The translations under genes and the position numbers were made by a program. The notes under the pieces were generated by a model. That model did not search any database. It was not told the origin of the DNA and saw only the letters and a program-made list of their open reading frames with translations. A stretch of DNA of 17,787 nucleotides from Desulfobacteraceae bacterium (GTDB taxonomy: Bacteria; Desulfobacterota; Desulfobulbia; Desulfobulbales; Desulfobulbaceae), in NCBI GenBank assembly GCA_022837185.1, contig JALHJD010000031.1, forward strand, positions 1-17,787. The letters are read 5' to 3'. Of the stretch, positions 14,821 to 17,787 are shown in pieces. Numbering within the stretch: the first letter of the stretch is position 1; each line of letters opens with the position of its first letter.

Positions 14821-14863
14821 GGTCGTGACGATCAAGGCACGCGGGGGAGCCTGCCTGAGGGGT

Positions 14864-16309
14864 TCACCCCATCCTCTCCGGATGCCAGCGCGCCATGTGC
14901 TCAGCGTGGGTTTTCAGGTATTCACCCGGCGTGAAGAAGCGATCGTAAAATTCCAGGTCGAGGTGGTGCGCCTGCAGGTACGTCAGGGTATAGATGGTCG
15001 GCACGGTGCCGGGAAATTTGCCGAAACGGTCGAAGACGTACTGGGCCATGGCCGCCACGCAGTCCTTGAACTCCGGGGTGGGGGTCTTGGCTGCGGAACG
15101 GACCCTCGGGGTGTCCTTGAACGGGCCCGGCGTGTCGGGATGGAACGGGCCGCCGGGGCCGAATTTTCTCTCCGCCAGGGCCTCCACGGCGCTTCGCATG
15201 TCTCTGTAATGCGGTGGGCAGTACCCTTCGTAAACGCCCGGTAAACCGGTGACGTTCGGCACGGGCCAGCCTTCCTTCCTGTCGAAGCGGAAACCCAGGC
15301 CCGGCACTTCCGGATCGCCGCTGGCTCCGAGCACGGAATGCATATCAATGCCGGAAAACATCCAGCCGCCCAGCCCGAGAGCCTGCAGCATCAGCATCCC
15401 GGCATAGCAGGAGGTCGTCAGTTCCGCCGTGCTGAAGGCGAAGGATTCGCGCTCCACGACACTCAGGGGCCAGGGATTCTCGACATCGACAAGTTTGCTG
15501 AAGCGGTCGAGGCCGGGGATTTTCTGCCCGTTGACGTCGTCATAAATGCAGAATCCGTTCGCGACCAGGAAGGACAGTGCGTTGAGTGTCATCTGGGCGA
15601 CATCAACCACCGGGATGATCAACGTCGAGCCTGGCCGGTTGGCGCACCACGTGTTGTGTCCCTCGATATACGGCTCCTTCGCTGGCAGATGGAGCCGTCC
15701 ATCCGCAAGCTTCCTGATCCGGCCGCGGTGGTGCTCAAGCCATGCATTGAGGTCCATCTGCCCCTTCTCATCGCGCTCCACCAGGGACGGCGCGTCACGG
15801 GTCGGGAAGAAGTACACGCCGCTGTCATCGGTGTAGAAGAAGTCCACCACATGCCAGCCAGCGGGCGAGGGGAAGGTGCGGCCCCCCGCGGCCCCGGAGT
15901 AGTTGGACAGGTGCGGTGCGTAGCTCGAGTCGCGGTAAATCATATAGTGCCAGCCGGTGTTGCCGGCCGCGGCGGTCAACACCAGCATCTGCTCGAGGGG
16001 ATCCAGGGGCAGGGGTTGTTTCGTTGACGTATAGGCCAGAACGCCGTCGGGAATTTCGGCGCCGGTCAGGAACCGGCGGGACCTTCGGCCATAAAGCGCT
16101 TCCATGAGCGTGAACTTCGCGGCATCCTCAAGCCCCGGGGGATATTTGGCGACGCGGTCGAGCAGTACATAGCCCCTTGCGGAGATCTGCTTCCCGAGTG
16201 CGGGCAGTCTGGCACCGGTCAGCACCCAACCCGCGCCCACCAGCATGGCGCCGAGCATTTTTCTGCGGGTCATGGAGAACCACGAAGTCGTTTTGCTGCT
16301 CTTGTTCAC
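14864..16309 (-). CDS. Tat-exported nitroreductase-like protein, function unknown
   Basis: A 481-residue protein. The N-terminal TRRKMLGAML (14-23) followed by a hydrophobic run to about 37 is a twin-arginine signal, implying export of a folded, probably cofactor-bearing protein. LYGRRSRRF (72-80), then DPLEQMLVLTAAAGNTGWHYMIYRD (103-127) in part, resembles the FMN-contact start of nitroreductases. TSCYAGMLMLQALGLGGWMF (299-318) resembles the later helix of that fold. The protein is about twice the length of ordinary nitroreductases. It has a large insert (about 135-225) and a C-terminal extension (about 370-481, including FDRFGKFPGTVPTIYT and QAHHLDLEFYDRFFTPGEY). FMN binding is inferred. 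The start is GTG at 16309, seven bases after a strong AAGGAGG; an ATG in another frame nearby gives no domain. Confidence 0.75.
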   Translation of the reverse strand: MNKSSKTTSWFSMTRRKMLGAMLVGAGWVLTGARLPALGKQISARGYVLLDRVAKYPPGLEDAAKFTLMEALYGRRSRRFLTGAEIPDGVLAYTSTKQPLPLDPLEQMLVLTAAAGNTGWHYMIYRDSSYAPHLSNYSGAAGGRTFPSPAGWHVVDFFYTDDSGVYFFPTRDAPSLVERDEKGQMDLNAWLEHHRGRIRKLADGRLHLPAKEPYIEGHNTWCANRPGSTLIIPVVDVAQMTLNALSFLVANGFCIYDDVNGQKIPGLDRFSKLVDVENPWPLSVVERESFAFSTAELTTSCYAGMLMLQALGLGGWMFSGIDMHSVLGASGDPEVPGLGFRFDRKEGWPVPNVTGLPGVYEGYCPPHYRDMRSAVEALAERKFGPGGPFHPDTPGPFKDTPRVRSAAKTPTPEFKDCVAAMAQYVFDRFGKFPGTVPTIYTLTYLQAHHLDLEFYDRFFTPGEYLKTHAEHMARWHPERMG

Positions 16310-16520
16310 AGCTCATCCTCCTTATCCTGAATACCTGATAAGATCTCCTTTTTGACGGATATTATTGTTGAACGGGTACTGATTATTTTCCTGGACTTGA
16401 CCGCCTGCCTCAAGCCGGACATCTTTCCTGGCTGCTGTCTCTTTCCGCAGACAAAGCATACCTTCAGCCGCAGATAAAAAGCAGCGAATAGTATGCATTT
16501 TCTGGATAGAGGCTCTTTCC

Positions 16521-16754
16521 TTATTTGTCGGTTTTCTGCATTTCTTCTCCCGCCTCTTCAATCCGTTCGCCAACCTCCTTTGTTTTCTCCCTTATTGTGT
16601 CGCCGGCATCCTCCATTTTCTCCTGTGTCTGTTCAACTGCTTCATCAATCTTTTCACCGGCAGTTTCCGCCGGACCCTGCTCTTTACAGGCGGAAAAAGA
16701 GGTGAGAAAGGCTAAGCAGCAAAGCAGTACGAGAATTTTCTTCAATGTTTTCAT
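16521..16754 (-). CDS. Small coiled-coil lipoprotein
   Basis: A 77-residue product. The lysine-rich start and hydrophobic stretch (7-20) lead to a lipobox-like FSAC with Cys23 as the predicted lipidated residue. The mature part is almost entirely charged amphipathic helix with repeating units (GEKIDEAVEQ, EKMEDAGDTI, EKTKEVGERI, EEAGEEM), reminiscent of stress-linked helical repeat proteins. GAGGAG lies six bases before the ATG at 16754; a longer frame to 16856 lacks the signal at its start. It is on the same strand as the BON lipoprotein gene. A sigma-54-like box lies about 105 bases upstream. Role inferred: envelope stress. Confidence 0.8.
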   Translation of the reverse strand: MKTLKKILVLLCCLAFLTSFSACKEQGPAETAGEKIDEAVEQTQEKMEDAGDTIREKTKEVGERIEEAGEEMQKTDK

Positions 16755-17160
16755 ACGATTCTCCTCTTGGTTGTTTTCAGTGTCGAACAGTTTCAATGAT
16801 GTGGATGTGACTATTTTTTCCACGCAGGGAAACAGGTTCCTGCTTGCCTGCAGCACAATACAATATTTGTGCCAATCGATCAGGATTTTTCCTGCGGCCG
16901 GCCGTGACTCGCATTTCCCCGCTTTGCCCGATTTTTTTCATTTGCCTGTTTCAGAATTTTGCATGGTAATCCTGTTTGGCGGTACAAAATCCTTTCCGGC
17001 AAGACAACGCGACGGTATTGACATCACCGCTCCGGTGCAACCCCAGGAAAGAGAGGGCCATCAGTCTTGTATTATTGTATTTGTCCTTTTCAGGACCTGA
17101 CCCTGATTAACCCTGGATCGCCGTTTATGTAATTGTTTTATTGCAGGAACAGGACAGGAC
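16755..17160. other. Intergenic region between two lipoprotein genes, 406 bases
   Basis: No protein gene is convincing; the long plus-strand frame across it is the reverse of the lipoprotein gene and has no family features. The only element I can support weakly is the sigma-54-like box at 16859-16874. Confidence 0.5.
16859..16874 (-). promoter_or_regulatory. Sigma-54-like promoter box upstream of the coiled-coil lipoprotein gene
   Basis: The minus strand reads TGGCAC, five bases (AAATA), then TTGTA. The -24 half and the spacing match the RpoN consensus TGGCAC-N5-TTGCA. The -12 half has GT instead of GC, a costly change, so activity is uncertain. Confidence 0.3.
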
Positions 17161-17487
17161 CTACTCCGACGACTTTATATTGAGGAGATTATTTACTCCC
17201 TGGACGCCTTTGACTGAGAGAGCGATCTCCTCGGCCTGCTTTTTCTGTTCGCTGTTATCGACAGCGCCGGTAAGTGTGACGGTCCCCTCAAAGGTTTTGA
17301 CCGAGATGGCAAAGCCGCTCAGATTCGGGTCGTCAAAGAGTTTTGCCTTAACCTTGGTGGAAATGGTGGAATCATCAATAACCTCTCCGGTTGAACGACC
17401 GGCCGGAGTATAACATCCGGCCATAATGGGCAGCACAAATCCAAGCAGCAATACCGTCAGAATGATAAGTCTCTTTTTTTCTTTCAT
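17161..17487 (-). CDS. BON-domain lipoprotein (OsmY-like)
   Basis: A 108-residue protein with a signal and lipobox IMAGC (Cys25 lipidated), then one BON domain (about 38-106). The domain shows DDSTISTKVKAKLFDDPNL, FEGTVTLTGAVDNSEQKKQAEEIA and a GVQGVNNLL ending. BON domains bind phospholipid and occur in osmotically induced envelope proteins such as OsmY and DolP; here the likely site is the periplasmic face of a membrane. ATG at 17487 is chosen because GGAG lies seven bases upstream; the upstream ATG at 17505 has no ribosome site and overlaps that one. A sigma-54-like box lies about 74 bases upstream. It is likely part of the same stress response as the neighbouring small lipoprotein. Confidence 0.92.
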   Translation of the reverse strand: MKEKKRLIILTVLLLGFVLPIMAGCYTPAGRSTGEVIDDSTISTKVKAKLFDDPNLSGFAISVKTFEGTVTLTGAVDNSEQKKQAEEIALSVKGVQGVNNLLNIKSSE

Positions 17488-17560
17488 TCCATTTCTCCTT
17501 TTCATGATGTTGGTGTTCGTTCAGTGCATTCGTTGGAAATACCCTGTTGTAGAGGGGAAT

Positions 17561-17576
17561 ATCAAAAAGTGTGCCA
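17561..17576 (-). promoter_or_regulatory. Sigma-54-like promoter box upstream of the BON lipoprotein gene
   Basis: The minus strand reads TGGCAC, five bases (ACTTT), then TTGAT. Spacing and the -24 half match the RpoN consensus; the -12 half has GA instead of GC. The same layout occurs before the neighbouring lipoprotein gene. Confidence 0.3.
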
Positions 17577-17740
17577 GCCTGTCCAACTTGCCGCGCAGGC
17601 TCAGCGTATAGTGCCAGGCCCCTTCAAAATGCCAACATTATTCTTGGCACTGGTGATAAATTTGCTGAAGATGGATGGTAATCAGCAAAGATCCATGAGT
17701 AGCAATTCACTACCCGGCTACGGCTCTGTAGCTCTTGGGA

Positions 17741-17772
17741 AACGCCTTAGTGCGGACCCGCTGCTAGGTGTT
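17741..17772 (+). ncRNA. Hairpin resembling group II intron domain V region (edge of a possible retroelement)
   Basis: A 32-base nested hairpin: AAC/GTT, CCT/AGG, AG/CT and GCGG/CCGC pair around a tiny AC loop, with small bulges. It is followed by a G-rich run and GGCCGGAGG at the window end. From memory, the hairpin plus a GGTG(G/T)TGTGGG-like 3' flank resembles sequences found downstream of bacterial group II intron reverse transcriptase genes. No reverse transcriptase frame is visible to its left, so if real it is a remnant or the element lies differently. Confidence 0.3.
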
Positions 17773-17787
17773 GTGGGGGGCCGGAGG

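Larger units (their letters stand above)
17488..17787. other. Right-edge non-coding region, 300 bases
   Basis: No gene is supported. It holds the sigma-54-like box (17561-17576), a stem of AGTGCCA (17610-17616) with TGGCACT (17645-17651), and the domain V-like hairpin at 17741-17772. Confidence 0.5.

Noticed and set aside
13888..14934. Plus-strand ORF of 348 codons opposite the secreted protein
   Set aside because: The minus-strand frame starts with a clean signal peptide and has structured motifs; the plus frame runs across two genes without any.
16322..16573. Minus-strand 83-codon ORF between the lipoprotein and Tat protein genes
   Set aside because: It begins inside the lipoprotein gene in another frame, lacks a ribosome site, and its sequence has no family features.

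Overview
This window looks like an ordinary stretch of chromosome from a Gram-negative bacterium. Its genes encode a lipoprotein pair, an outer-membrane beta-barrel candidate and a Tat-exported protein. The GC-rich coding, the PAS-rich hybrid kinase, the NapH-like 4Fe-4S membrane protein, the tandem universal stress protein and the BON lipoprotein together suggest an environmental Desulfobacterota (deltaproteobacterial) lineage. That placement is inference from gene style; there is no rRNA or other marker to prove it.

Layout, left to right. Positions 1-2144 (+) hold the 3' part of a hybrid sensor histidine kinase cut by the window edge. Positions 2199-3680 (-) hold a two-gene unit, a membrane 4Fe-4S protein followed by a Dph6-type PP-loop ATPase, read from a strong sigma-70-like promoter with an inverted repeat over the -10 and start region. 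Positions 3960-6043 (+) hold a small outer-membrane protein with a PagL-like His-x-Ser motif, then a secreted PQQ-type sugar dehydrogenase. Positions 6132-8882 (-) hold an AspT/YidE-type transporter, a probable 66-residue hypothetical protein and a SAM methyltransferase, also headed by a promoter with a long inverted repeat. A class I glutamine amidotransferase follows at 9056-9751 (-). A 660-base divergent intergenic region carries two good sigma-70 promoters, one per direction. Positions 10412-13689 (+) hold a two-domain universal stress protein and a SulP anion transporter with an unusual coiled-coil insertion, separated by a repeat-rich gap. Positions 13789-16309 (-) hold a secreted protein of unknown function and a Tat-exported nitroreductase-like protein. 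Positions 16521-17487 (-) hold two small lipoproteins, each with a sigma-54-like box upstream. At the extreme right edge (17741-17772) a compact hairpin resembles the domain V-like region that follows some group II intron reverse transcriptase genes.

Functionally the region mixes signalling (kinase), envelope and stress functions (universal stress protein, BON lipoprotein, coil lipoprotein, outer-membrane protein), transport (AspT-type, SulP) and periplasmic redox enzymes (PQQ dehydrogenase, Tat nitroreductase-like). I see no defence island, CRISPR, prophage or biosynthetic cluster. The most interesting signals are regulatory: inverted repeats over or near promoters, a long structured leader before the stress-protein gene, and paired sigma-54-like boxes. 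Also notable are a few proteins with unusual architecture.
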